From Polytrichum commune (lineage: Eukaryota; Streptophyta; Polytrichopsida; Polytrichales; Polytrichaceae): a stretch of 64,000 bases of DNA. Made by a program: the position numbers and the translations under genes. How positions within the stretch are numbered: position 1 is the stretch's first letter; every line of letters starts with the position of its first letter. Under the pieces are notes generated by a model, which did no database searches, was not told the DNA's origin, and was given only the letters and a program-made list of their open reading frames with translations. Below, one piece after another: positions 36,626 through 49,283 of this stretch. The DNA is taken from NCBI GenBank assembly GCA_950295325.1, contig OX485806.1, forward strand, positions 47,487,169 to 47,551,168. The letters run 5' to 3'.

Positions 36626-37359
36626 CCCGAGTGAACACTGGGCCACCCACACACACCGAACAACCCTAAACCCATTGAACGCCACCCACTGACGGGTAAC
36701 GAATTTCACCTATTTGGTCACTTGCAAGCCGACGTGGCATGCTTGGATAGGACAATCAGAAGCGAAACCAGCAGTGGTGTCCATGGGGGTGAGTATCCAC
36801 CCGAATGTCACCTCCGTGGGTAGCCTATACCCGACCCGACACCCAACCCGGTTTATGGTAGTGCAATATGCCACCCAATATGTCCACCCTCGGCCGGTTA
36901 GTTCGGTGACCGGTATGCGAAACCCGTGAACGGGTAACTTGTCATACCCTCCATGTACTCTAATGTACAACGTGTCAACACATGATAGGTGGATGGCATG
37001 TGTGCACCCACAACGGTGGCCCTCTTGGTATGTCCACCGATTCGGGTAGATGATGCGCACCACAAAGCACCCAATTCCGGCGCACGTCACCAAGAGGGCA
37101 CCTACCCAATGTCACCCTAAACCCAATCCACCCCACCCATTGTGGTAGAATGGGCAAAGGGTATGCATCACCCTTGGGATGGGGACCGTCACCCACAGAA
37201 GCCCCAAAGGTGTGAACAGAGGCATTTTGGGTCCGTCACCCTGCTTTTAACTAGGCCATCAAGATTGCACCGACAAACCACTACCCACCCATACCGGTGG
37301 CCTTTTACAGTGAAATTCCTGCTACCCTGCAGGGTTGATTTGGACAGGATTTCTTCTAG
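36626..37359 (-). repeat. Right inverted arm, inner GC-rich part
   Basis: 37331-37359 is the reverse complement of 16975-17003. The GC-rich stretch to its left contains GTCGGGTCGGG, GGGTGGCG and GGGTGACGG words (minus strand) shared with 17100-17360, but order is not conserved. Open frames such as 36710-37093 are compositional. Confidence 0.5.
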
Positions 37360-37879
37360 TGACTATGTGTAACCCCAAATTTTATGCATTGAAATTTGTA
37401 GCAATTTTCCATATGCACTTCTTTTTTTTTATAATAATTGCATTCTAAAAATTATTTCCCACTGTTACTCCTCCCAAACAAATGCAAACTCTCTTATTTT
37501 ATCAGTTATAGATGCCTCTACCTCACATCATCATTGATGTGACACAACTAGACAAGGTACTCTAAACATGCTATGTCCTTTGCTCACATGGCCACAATGA
37601 AATTCACAATCACACTACACTCTCAAATCTACAAGATTGTGCACTCCAACTACATTGAGTTTGTGTTGCTTGCTTCAATGTATAGTGTTCAAAGACCAAA
37701 GAAGAAACCGCACTACTTGCTTCCAACTTTGAGGTACTATAATGAAAGACCAAAGAAAAACCAATGTCAAGGCTATAGCCTTCAATGTAAACACAAGAAT
37801 AAAGAGGAACCAATGAACAACGAGAAGGCCAAGAATGTGAAAGGAGGGTGCAAGAATTGAGAAGTTGAGAATATGAAAA

Positions 37880-38502
37880 CTACATAGTGCAAAAAGATTT
37901 ATGAAATTGGTTTGGAAGATTCATGAAGTTGCTAGAGGTAAATGTCCACTATCATGAAATTGAGGTGTGCCACATGTCATGTCGGTTTGGAAGAATCATG
38001 AACCAATTTAGAACATTCATGAAATTGGTAGAACATTCTCATAACATTGGCTAAACGTTTCATGAACTAGCTTGGAATTTTCATCAAATTAAGTTTGCAC
38101 TTTTGTGAAGTCATCTTACCAAAGGAGTATTAGGTCACATTAATGATGATGTACACATAGTCAGTGTAGACATGGGTCCAAGGTTGAATAAGGGAGGTCA
38201 ATCAAAATTTGGGTAGAGCTACTAGTGGGGAGCTAAGAATGTGGAGCAATTAGGAGAATCTTAGACATGATGTATTGTTCTTTGTGAAATACAATTATAC
38301 AATTCATGAAATTAATTTTGTGAAGTTGTGAATATGGGTACCAAATCATGAAATTGTCACAACATGTAGTGAAATTGGCTGAAGGTTCATGTAAAGTTGG
38401 TTGTCTATATAGTGAACTTGGTTCATGACTCCAATGCAATTGATAGAACTTATTGCTAAATTGGTTTGTACAATCATAAAGTTGAGTTTCCTTTCATCTT
38501 AC
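37880..38502 (-). repeat. Right inverted arm, outer part, with TCATGA array
   Basis: 38171-38502 is an inverted copy of 16429-16746. The adjoining 37880-38130 consists of loosely repeated GAAATTGGTTTGGAA-ATTCATGAA words, with TCATGA or near matches at about 37920, 37954, 37987, 38010, 38058, 38301, 38346 and 38421, plus a second partial copy (38068-38120) of the CTTTGGTAAGATGA...ACAAAAGTGCAAACT segment seen once in the left arm. Such subterminal short repeats are typical transposase-binding arrays in TIR elements; here that role is inferred. Confidence 0.7.
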
Positions 38503-41500
38503 GAGATTAATTACAATGTTTACATGGACTTTATTACAGTACAACTACATCATTTATGGTAAGTATTGTCATGTGCACTATTTGCGAAGGGCCTAAACTA
38601 GATGCCTAGAGGTCTCAAAGTGTCCACCCGCTAATTGCCAATATGAATCCATTCATCAACATAAGTAATTTCTTTTAAGTGAAAAAATATGTACATTATG
38701 ACATTTAAAGTAGCACATTGGGATACTTTAGATGATAGTCTTGCATTTTAATATGAAAAGGGAAAATATTTCTACACATTCTAATGACAAGTGTCATGTG
38801 TTTACAATTTAATATGCAAGAGGAAGACATTCTTGACAATACTAATGACAAGTGTCATTTGTGTATACTTCAGTCAACTTGTACACCATTGTGTAACATA
38901 GGTGTGCTTCTCATAACACTATTGAACATACTCATGCCAAGCTAGTAGTAAGTGCACCTGAATACCAAGTATCATGAGTGACACTTATGGTGAAATTGTT
39001 AATCATCAGTGTAACCTAGCATATGCCTCAAATAGGGGTAGTAACACTATTCGCATGTGACACAAAACGGTGTAGTGGGGATGGCATCGAGCAGCAAAGA
39101 TCCTCCAGAGTGGCCACATTAAGGGTGATGAAGGCAAGTAAGGGGTGCAGATCTGTTTCCAAACATCAACGACAAGATGAAGAACAAGTTTGAGACGTGC
39201 AAGATTAATGGCTGCACTATTCCATAGGCAAGAAAACCTTTCAAGTTCGTAAGCTCTCTTTTCTTGCTTAGGACCAGTCCCATTACTGTCACGTGCACAT
39301 TCAGGACACACTGAATGGGGAACTTGTTGATTGGCCTGCTTTGTTCCATTTCTACATTAGAGCCGAACTGGTCACTCTGAAGGAAGTACATTACAAAGTC
39401 AAAACCACCACATTAAAACCATGGTTGGTCCGCCATCAACCATGCTTATGATCAGCGAAGGTGGCAAACAACAGTACAATAATTAAATGTAGGGATACTT
39501 ATTCTGTCAGGCTTTAGAAGATGAGCCAAACAACAACATGCGTAAATGCATTACAAGGGAAATCATACCAAAAAGAGGAGAATGTCAATTGAAACAACTG
39601 TAACCCATACACTTATGGTTAAACCTGTCCACAACAAAGAGATATCAATAATGGAGAATTCCAAGCTCAAAGAAAAGGAGAATCCAAATCAAGAAGCATA
39701 ACTAATGGAGAAACCTGAAGGAGGTAATAGTTTGGAATCAGGTGAGGTTCCGAGTTTCCTGAAGTAGTTTAGCTCCACAAATCAGAAGATGGATGATTTG
39801 TTCAGACACCTTCCCCAATTAGCACCACCGGATCTGCTTGAAGGCTTGGAAAGCCAGCTTAATGGGCACAAGGAAGGGAAGGTTCTAATAGAACTAGATC
39901 CATTAGAGATGAACAAGGAGATGGCGACCTCGAAATTGACAATTTAGCAGCTAGAAAGACAGCTTACCAAAACATAGAGACAACTAAAACAAACTGAGGA
40001 AGAGAGTTCGAAATAGAAACTCGGCACAAGTGGAGATCGAAGAATTGAGGAGATCAGTGAAATGTCAAGGGCAGTAGGCAGCGGAAATTTACCAAAAAAA
40101 CCAGTGCCTAGAGAATTTGTTAATCATGTCAAGGAGGAGGCCAAAAATCGAATTGATAGCATGAGAAACAAGATGGAAAGCTATAAGGTCTGAGTTTCAG
40201 GATTCGATTTCAAGGACCAGGTGGCAAAAACCATCAACCTATAGTTGATCAAACCAGGATTGAGGAATTCGATTATGGTTGAATAACGAGCCAGGCATGG
40301 GGGAGAGACTCACAGTGCAAAGGGTATCCATTAACATAAACAATACTTTGAAGGCTTCAAAAGCATAGCTTAACCAAGCACCAAGGAGTGTGATGAGCTG
40401 CAAGGAAGATTAGAGTAGCAAAGAGAGGAATTGCATCGGTCTTAACAGCTGGAGAGAATATTGGGGTTCAATCGGTTGGAGCCAAGAAATTTGATCACAA
40501 TCACTAAAAAAAATTTGGCACCACCACTCACCATTTACCAATATTATCAGGCTTATAAGCCGATATACTTAACGTGCAACAAATTATCAAATCTCAAATA
40601 TAAAAACTCGATTCCAAAACCCGAGTTTCAAGCCATATAGGTTTGGGCAATTTTTGTGGCAAGGGATCTGTTGTGCTTTACGTGAATCCTCAAGGACTTT
40701 GATTGCACTTGAGCACTAATTGAAATCAGAATAGCACAACCTACCTTCTACATCACCAGATTTTGCATCAGGGCCTTTACTCACATCCACATGCATCACG
40801 AGCGGTAATTCTCCAATGGAAACCTCCGGAATCCAAGGAGATCCAGAAAATGGCAAACACCCAATTGGCAGGAAAAAAATTTATGCATTAGACGAACTAG
40901 CAGGAGAAGATACAATTCATTGTTGAATAAGGCAGATCAACAACACCATAACTTAATCAAGGAATTTCTTGACTCTTTTCCTCAATCTTTTCACAGAATC
41001 CAATTACATGGGTACATTACTAGAGCACTGGAGGATAGGAAGCCAACACTAGAGCAAAGACAATTTTTTAGGCCGCATGCATGGGCATTACTCTACGTTC
41101 CACAATATGATCTAGGAAGTATGAGGGTCTACAAGAAATCATTAGGGCAAGATCTCAATCAGGGGAGGGTAAACTGTTAAACAAGAACTGGAGACGAGTC
41201 GGGATCAAGGCAGCCACTACAAGGAGATTCACATGAGGGAGCGCCAAACATCGACAACTAGCTAAAGAGAGGGATCACTCAGTGTCGCAAGCAACCAACA
41301 ACCAAACAGCCATCGCCATATAACCAAAGAACAAGAGGAAGATGAAGTTCCCGGGGGTGGCGGCCGGGAACAATGGGAACATGGATAACTTAGGGAACAT
41401 GCTGATAATGTAGGGAACGCACGAAGAACGTAGGAACGTGCCAATAACATCATGATTGCAATGGGAACCACAACCACATAATTACAAAGAAGACACGTTG

Positions 41501-44500
41501 TTTTAAGGGTTGCCCGCACTATTGTAAGATAAACATAATGTTTTGATGTATTAATGAGAATATCTCAATGTAGAAGAAGATAATGATCAATATTACCAAA
41601 AAACTCAAGAATAACATTATTAGGATATAATAATATAATATAATTGTTAGTATTTATCATACATTGAGAAGAAATATTGCCAACTCGAGCATTTTAAAGC
41701 CACCTCACATGTACCTTAAGGATTGGGTATTGCCAATTATGTGTTTGTATAGAGCATTAGTGTTTTTGTATTTATACAAATGTTGGCATATGCAATCATC
41801 ATATAGATAATTAAATTTGAGGTTTATGAACATCCAAGAGACTTATCGGTTGTAACTATTTGAACCAAGCCTTTATTATGTGATCGATAGGTTAAGATCT
41901 ACATCAAAGAAGACATGTATTACATGAAATATAGAATTAGCCTAGTAGAAAGAGACTATTAAATTATTATTTTTAGAGATTTACCTCTTTTCATTGCAAG
42001 ACTTAAGTTTAATTATATCTTGCATCTTTTGCTCATGCATACAATTGCCTTATACGCAAGATTGTTATTTTTCCTCTCTCAACCCTTTGTAAATTGTTGG
42101 ATGTTATAATACTTGAGCAATTATCAATTATGAGGAAAACAACCTCTGTGAGCCAAATTTTTGGTCATTTAGTTTAACTCTTAGCAAATAGTGAGCAACT
42201 GAATGAAGTTCATCCAGTTAGATGAAAATAATTAAACTATAGGCTAGGAAGTAGTTATAACTATTAGCGTGGCCTTAGGAGGCCCTAGGCGGTTACTGTA
42301 ACTATCATCTTCCTTCCCTCCCCGCCAAGCTAAGAGGGCTGGTGAAGAGGGAGAATGTAGGCATTCACGGATACGTTTGAGCGAATAGTTAAACTATAGG
42401 CTTGTCTCCCTCATCACAGCATTGTGTGAGGTTTATTGTGAAACTATCTTCTACGTAAATTCAGTGATCATCGCAGTGATTGCGGGCACAGATCTCTATT
42501 GAAGTATATTGTTAATTGAGTTTTGAGTTTATTGAAGGACCGAAGTGAGTCGAATTGCTTTATGATCTGGATGAGTTGAATTCTGAACTATCACACATTG
42601 TTGAGGTCGCTACGGAATAACAATGAGTGTAGATAGTTGTTGGTTGAGTGAGTTAGAGCAAGAATGTAAGCACAACTGAATAAAGCGATGATGTTAAGTT
42701 GAATTGCTGAGAGTGATGTGATAAATGATTGTCTGTGTCGAGAACGTAGTTAATAGAGAGAGAAGTTGCGAATATAGTTGAATGAGTGAGAATTGAGAAC
42801 TCGAAGTATGAAGATTGAGGGGTAAGAGAAAGAATGTATGAGTGAACGATTTATTTCATCAGAGAGACAAGGATTGAAGAATAAAAATAGTGAGAATGAG
42901 AACGTGGAATGATTAATGAGAAAGCGAGTGATATTTGAGAAAACAGAGAGAGAGGGGGATCCAAAGTGAAACTATTGGCGACCAAAGCAAACCTCTCGTG
43001 ACTATTGCCTAAGCGTGGATTCTAGAATATAGTTGAGCCTACCAGAATGGCAAACCAGAAATGAAAAGAAGTGGATAACAATGAGCGCAAAAACTGAAAG
43101 ACCTTAGTTAACTATTGTCGAGCTGTGTGAGGAAAAGTATTGTAAGAGGCTGTGTCTAAGCGACTTGGGAGTAGAGAGTGGAAGGGTTGAGAGATAGAGA
43201 GAATCTCCTTCAGAAAGAAAGGCCAGACGAAGGTAGGAGTTGGAAGGTCGAGAGTTAGCCTGAAGGCCAAGTGGCGGGCCGATAGTATAACTATTGGCTA
43301 TAGTTGAGACCTAAAGATAGGTACTGAGAGGAAGGGTAAGGCCAGAGGCCAGCCCATAAGAAAAAATGATTATTGTTAACCTGAAGCGAAACAGAAAGGA
43401 GTGATGTGATAATAGTGCAGCCGAAAAGAGATCATAGTTGAACCTGAGATTTAGGCTGATAGAATTATCATTTGAGGAGTGAGGAGAGATTCTCAATCAA
43501 TTGAAGTGATGAGAAATCACTTCTGATCAATTGATTAGGGAAGAAATCGAGGGATGTGAGAGAGATTAAAGGAATGTAAGATATCATTAACTTTGGATTA
43601 TCAAGAGGACCTAGGCATAAGTTAATTGGATCTTTATTAAGTTTTGATTGTTAAGTAGTCAAGAGATAAGATCTTTGAGTATGAAATGTGAATTAACCCA
43701 ATCAACTATTAGCTTGTGTGTTACCCTGGTTGTTGTTGTTGCAGGTTGTGCAGGGCGACCAAGATTATAGCTTGACTGATAATGGTTAATTGCATAAGTT
43801 GTGAGTAATGATTAAATCCGGAGATAAGGAATGAACAATTGTTTTGTATTGGAATTAACATTGACCAAATAATGAAGGAGTTGTTTTGAATTGAAGATGC
43901 ATTGGCCAATGGTTACCAAAGACAATTGTGATACTCAAACACTATTGTTCTCGAAAAACTATTGTTATACAAAATCTCATGGCGAGATGGTTACTACTGA
44001 GACTGACACACATACCCCACTGAATGAGACACAATGAGAGGAATTATAGGAGAGAAAAGGAGAGCAAAGTGTATATTTAACCTATTTTGGAGTGAAGATA
44101 GCAACCCTTTGGTCTAATTAATGAACTATGAAGTGACAAATGCCTGTAATAGACACCAGTTAAGTCTTCCTTGAGAGTCTGTACCATGGGTTTTGGTTAT
44201 TTTAGTGAGAGCAAAAACCTACTACAACTTCTTTTAAGAAAATTTAAGTGAGACATTCATGGTGATATTTGATAGAGTATGTGGAGGAATATATTGATAA
44301 TTATGTCAATATAGTTAAACTTCTCTCAATCCTTATCATTATAATTATACATCAAGTGGCTAAAAGGAAGAGAGATACGAAAATACATATCTTCTATCAC
44401 TTCAAATATTAATATTTAATTATCACTAATAATTTAATTATTGAGGAAGTGATGTGATATTACATAAGCTAACATAGTCCTAAAAATACGTGAAAACATT

Positions 44501-45690
44501 ACTTATGTGAATAGATGCAAGTACTAATATGAATGGTTTGACGTAATAACAAAGACTTAAGTTATCACATAAATTCTTTAAATTAAAATTAAGAATTCAA
44601 CCTTCTTTGAAAAACTCACTTTAAATCTCAAACGGTTATTTTGTCATCAACAATTAAGAATTTTGTTTAATTTAATGTAGTTTAATATAACATGGATGGA
44701 ACTTTAGAATATTTACACACCTCCAAATACTCACTCCATCTTAGTTGTTCTCACAATCAATGAGCCTCAAATTGAGAATGAGATAATTAGGATCGAGGTT
44801 TCTTATCTCGAGGCATGCATATTCAAAATCTAAAAATATTAGTAATAAGGGTTTAAGTGAACAAGTTAATTAAACATGGTATTTTTTTGAAGCAATTACA
44901 AATTAACATGATGATCTATATTTAAAAATCATGAAACCCAAAATCCATTACAAAATTACGTACCTCTTGGTATCCTTTCCCATTGGTTGTTTGACAATCA
45001 CTTATTCCATTATCCTAAGGAGTTTTAACTCATGTCATCCACTAGGATCTTATGATATCCATCCTTTATTTCATCCACATAAACTCATATAAAACACTCT
45101 CGGCCTTCCATACTTATTCATCCTTTACTCCGTTCCTGATAATCTTTGTTCCCACGGCTCCTATCCCCATTCCCGGGCACCCATGCTGCGTTCTAAGCTC
45201 CCTTAGTGTTTCCAATGTATTTCATTGTTCCCGAGGTTCCCATAACATTTCCCAAATGTTGGTAACTACGTCATTATCCTATGGCTTCTTGGTAGCTTCT
45301 TGCTTCTCTTTAGCTCATCCGCACATCTCGCAATTTTTGGTTCCTTTTGTGGCTTCTACACCATCCAATTACCATCCTCTATAACAACATCCTCCACGTT
45401 GGGTTTGTCTACAATATCTTCATGCCCTCCATGTTTAAGTTTGACATGCACATTGGATATGGCCATTGTTGGCACAATAGGTATTGCCCTTGTTGGTGTA
45501 ATGGGACACATTCACATTTGGAAAAAACTCCTGATCGACAATGTTGGATTACAGGTGAAGCTCATCGTCATCTACGACATCATCATCATTAAATGCAAAC
45601 GGATCATTTGGGTTGTCAACGCCCAAATTCCTTTCATTGTGCATGTCATTTCTATCATTATTGCAAGGTGACTAGAAATATTGATGGATG
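38503..45690. other. Transposon-type intergenic DNA without recognisable genes
   Basis: AT-rich with weak, heavily interrupted open frames. 39640-41180 (+) shows scattered coding-like blocks, such as PPDLLEGLESQLNGHKEGK near 39820 and FLDSFPQSFHRIQLHGYITR at 40957, rich in Lys/Glu and broken by many stops. They could be a decayed retroelement gag-like region, but no motif proves it. 41500-45690 holds nothing I can name, only GAGTGA/GAATGA purine-rich stretches at 42600-43300. Confidence 0.35.
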
Positions 45691-46454
45691 ATTGAATATT
45701 CTAACCACATATGCCAGTGTGTAAGCAGAGGATGATGAGAGCTAGACAACTCTAGATTGACAACATGTGCACTGGAGTTAGACATGTCTGCATTTAGTGC
45801 ATTGGAATTAGACCATTCCATATTGAAAACATGCGCACATGAGTTAGACAGCTCTCGATGAGGTGCATTGGAGTTAGACCACTCCAAATTTGGAAAGATG
45901 AATGCTATTCATTGGAGTTAGACAAATCTCAATGAATACAGAGATCTAGTTGGAATTAAACAATTTCAACTAGAAAAATGGTTGGATGAACCAAGTTGGA
46001 ATTAGACAGTTCCAACTATAATAAAGGATGGATGAATCAAGTGGAAATTAGACAGTTTCAATTAGAAGGAAGGATAGATGAATCTAGTTGGAATTAGACA
46101 GTTCTAACTGGAATAATGAGATTGAGTTAAAAGACGGAAGAAGGTTCTAGAAGAACCAAAGATAGAAAATTCATAGTAGAACTTAAAGATAGAGCTATGA
46201 ATAGAACACTTATACTACATGTGAAATTAAAAAGTAAAAGTAGTCCTTTGGCATAAGAGGAAGCTTGGGGGAGGAGAGAGGATTTTTTTTGTCTATCTCC
46301 TATGGTCGGGTGGTTGAGCTTAAACCAAAACCTACTTGGTCTACAATTGTAATTTGATGTTACGAAGGAAATAAACTGAGTTCTTAAACTCATCGTTTTG
46401 ATTGATAATTGTTAGTGTGAAAATTGGTGAAAAACTTGTGAGAGGTTTGTTACA
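45690..46454 (+). repeat. LTR (3' part, U3-R-U5) of a retroelement
   Basis: Ends in TTACA at 46454, three bases before a primer-binding site, and so is read as the 5' LTR. The 5' limit is not defined and no second copy is found downstream, so the other LTR is lost or outside the window. The LTR carries the palindrome array at 45738-46108. Confidence 0.6.
45738..46108 (+). repeat. Array of ten imperfect palindromes, TTGGAATTAGACAGTTCCAA type
   Basis: Units at 45738, 45773, 45801, 45841, 45867, 45911, 45949, 45995, 46041 and 46087. Each is a TTGGAA-type arm, a conserved TTAGAC(A) centre and a complementary TTCCAA-type arm. The arms change together: GGAGTTAGACCACTCC at 45870, GGAATTAGACCATTCC at 45803, GTGGAAATTAGACAGTTTCA at 46041. 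The last four are spaced a regular 46 bases apart. Likely LTR regulatory or hairpin repeats. Confidence 0.8.
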
Positions 46455-46457
46455 AAT

Positions 46458-46469
46458 TGGTATCAGAGC
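46458..46469 (+). other. Primer-binding site, initiator tRNA-Met type
   Basis: TGGTATCAGAGC is the classic plant retrotransposon primer site complementary to the 3' end of tRNA-iMet. It sits three bases after the CA end of the LTR and 49 bases before the gag frame. Confidence 0.85.
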
Positions 46470-46518
46470 AAGGATGGATCCCATGGAGGGTTTTTAGGAA
46501 AGAATTGTTAGAGTCATC

Positions 46519-47147
46519 TTGACTGCACTGAGGGAAGGCCATTGTTTAGCACAACTTGGTATCCCACCTCTTCCTAGGGAGACTCCTCCTTACTCCCCAC
46601 CTCTCCCAAAAGAAAATCATGCAGTTACACCACCTGTCTCAAGGGAGGTGGATTCGAGTGCTACATCTTCTCCAAGGAGGTTTTCTCATGGAGAAGTTGA
46701 TATTCTGAACGACTTGAAAAAATGTCCAATCAAACCTAGTTTTGGAGGGCGAAATTGCAAACCAGAATAAGTCTTGTCTTTCATTTCGATAGTGGAGGAT
46801 TTTTCCCGTCAAAATACCAAGATGCAGATAAGATCAAGGTTGCGGTGATTTTTTTTCAAGACAAAACTCGGGTTTGGTTTGATACGTTGAAGACGGATCG
46901 CAAAAACCGTGGACTGGTACCTATTTCAACATGGAATACTTTCAAAGAATTGTTTTTTCATCAATTTTTCCCTGACAATTATGGAAAAGACATGCGACAA
47001 AGATTGTATGACAACTTATATCAATATCCATTGATGGCATTTTTTGATTTTCAATTTAATGTTCATTTGTTGAATATGATTCACATATACAAAAATGCCA
47101 TTAAGTATAGTTATATGTTGATGATTGTTTATGAGTTCCCACTATAA
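46519..47147 (+). pseudogene. Retrotransposon gag remnant, frameshifted
   Basis: The first open block (46519-46770) has a Pro-rich N-terminal region and ends KPSFGGRN; a frameshift at about 46755 leads into the second block (to 47147) with FPSKYQDADKIKVAVIFFQD, RVWFDTLKTDRK and FHQFFPDNYGKDMRQRLYDN. The WNTFKE-F--QFFP motif and the Y--DMR(Q)RLY segment are typical of the retrotrans_gag domain. No zinc knuckle, protease, reverse transcriptase or integrase follows: the element is truncated. Gypsy or Copia membership cannot be settled from this piece; gag style favours Gypsy. Confidence 0.75.
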
Positions 47148-47473
47148 TTAACGCGCTAATATCATACTCCCTATATCATTTCATTGTCGTTGATTCATTG
47201 ACAAACTATAAGCGAATAATCATTTGTTTCTAATCATTAATCCAACAACCATATCCAATTTCATTTGTAATTCCTCATCCATGCTTGTTTAAGTTGATTT
47301 CCAAAGAGTATCAAGGCATATTGGTTCCTCAATTCCATTTTGTCTCAAAACCATGTACATATTATCATATAGCAAGTTGATACATTCTATGCTAACATGC
47401 CAAAATTAAATGATATTAGTACATGTATGGCCAAATGTTTTTTCCTCTTTCACCATTCATTACTTATCGTTTT
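47148..47473. other. Unassigned spacer
   Basis: AT-rich, nothing recognised; lies between the gag remnant and the next LTR-like repeat. Confidence 0.4.
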
Positions 47474-49233
47474 GTCAGCCATAAACTCCCACCCTTAAGC
47501 GTCGTAGTCCGAGTGAGAGTCCACGACTCACATGCACTTGTGTAATCCTACCCAGCCCTTGAACTTTAAGCGCTCATAATCACCAAAATAAACACTAAAC
47601 ACACAAATCCTTATTTCAAGAGCACAAGGTAATGAGTATTTAGAAAAAAATCCATTTCCTCTCACTCACTAATTAATTCATTCACAAGCCTCTACCCCAT
47701 AACTATGATGTGGTCCACTAATCCACCCCTTCCAGTGGCATCACGGCTTCACCCAGTCACACAATTGGCGGCCTATGCCTATTACCCTTATGTGCTAAGT
47801 ACCCAACCCTCAACGCACAAACTACCTACCAATACTCAAAACCACTACCCCTAATCTCTACCTTACTCGCTAATTTTCAGTGCCACTAATCCACCATCAA
47901 CTTCCCCAGTCCTCTGCTGCCCTTCTTCCAGTCCTTCCAGCAACCAACTCATTTAGCAGCTATGCCGATTCCTTCCCTGACCTCCCCCCTTAGGTGGAGA
48001 ATGCTCTCCCTGAGACATTTGAGCCTTTCTCCGCATTCCCCGAGGGCGAGATTGACCTTGCTGCCTAATTGCCTCAAGTCGGCCCAGCAGTTGAGTTGCC
48101 GCTGGTGCAGCACTAATCGGTGGATTTCCACCCAGCAGCGGGCTGCAACCCAGCACTGAACGCCGAATGGAGACCATGAGCGCGAGGCTAGTCAGCTGCC
48201 CATCCAGGTGAGTGGCAGTTCAGGTGGCTCGACATTTCTCCTGGAAGCCGCTCCAGAAGCTTACCTTCGGTTGCCGTAGCCAATTCAACCCTTGCTAGGC
48301 TCTCTGCCACCACCCGACCTTTGATTCTTCCGCACGCTGGAGCAGATGCTTGGCATCTGCATTCCTTCCACATGTGGCTCACCTGGCTTTGCTTCTCCCA
48401 ATTACTCACTCGCCGAGGACGAGATTGAGCCTGGACCCTTCCCATTCAATTAGCCACATCCTCTAATCTACGCCACTCCCTCATATCAACTGCCGCTGCC
48501 ATTGCTTCTGGTTGTAACCTGCCTGTCCATTGTCCTTGCTACCGCGTTGCTATGTGCCCCGTCCCTGGAACAGGCTTAACTGAAAACCAGGAAGAAGGAG
48601 TTTGAGCTCCTGCAGAGAATCCTTGATTTCTTCGGTACTGATAGCTGGCATCAGCTATTTGCCTCCTCTTCCCAGATTATCAAAATCTGAGATCCCACCT
48701 GGTTTGGCCCAGCAGGCATGTCTTCATCGCTATTCTCCCTACCTCCAAATTTTGCCTTCAACCATTTTGTGACTAATTGATCCCTCTTCCTTCAATGTTG
48801 GTGTTGCCATTGCATCAGATTCTCTCCTCCTCACCCGCAACAGGGCTTCACCGAGTTTTGCTCCCTGTGTCCGTCTCCAAGAGGCCCGAGTGCGGCTACC
48901 CAACTGCCTCCAGTCCCGCACTCCGGAAAATCCTAGGGCAGAGTGACCCTTCCCGAAAACAAACACTAACCATTCCTAATTCCGCTAAATCAAACCCAAC
49001 TTCCTAACTTAGGATAAAAATCCTACAACCCCATTAACTAATTAATTCCTTTCCCCCTTCTAACTAAGAAGAACTAACACACTAGCCTAAGGTCTAAATC
49101 ACAATCCAACCCAAGACTCCACTATTTTTATGTTTTAAAATAATTAATGAAAAATCCAATTCAAAGCTTTAATAGTTTCTAAGCTTAAAAACACTTGTGG
49201 GCACATAATTTGGGCTCACACGTTTGGTGCTAG
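47474..49233 (-). repeat. LTR-like dispersed repeat, copy 2
   Basis: On the minus strand it begins TGTGAGCCCAAATTATGTGC (at 49233) and ends with a GGACTACGACGC, AAGGG, GGGAGTTTATGGCTGACA block (at ~47474). Copy 3 (63976-62130) has the same two ends, with TGTGAGTCCAAAATGGTGCC at its start. The TATTTTTATGTTTT segment (49130) also aligns with copy 3 (63877). The centre (47950-48970) is GC-rich with no supported gene. TG...CA ends and the 1.76 kb size suggest a solo LTR. Short frames at 48188-48966 are not believed. Confidence 0.6.
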
Positions 49234-49283
49234 TTGCTCATTGCTCACATGATAGCATTCCCCATATGTAGATAGATCAATGG

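Noticed and set aside
36710-37372. Frames in the GC-rich right arm as genes
   Set aside because: Produced by CCACCC-type repeats; present on both strands.
48188-49007. Short frames inside LTR-like copy 2 as genes
   Set aside because: Overlapping frames on both strands in GC-rich repeat sequence, not conserved in copy 3.
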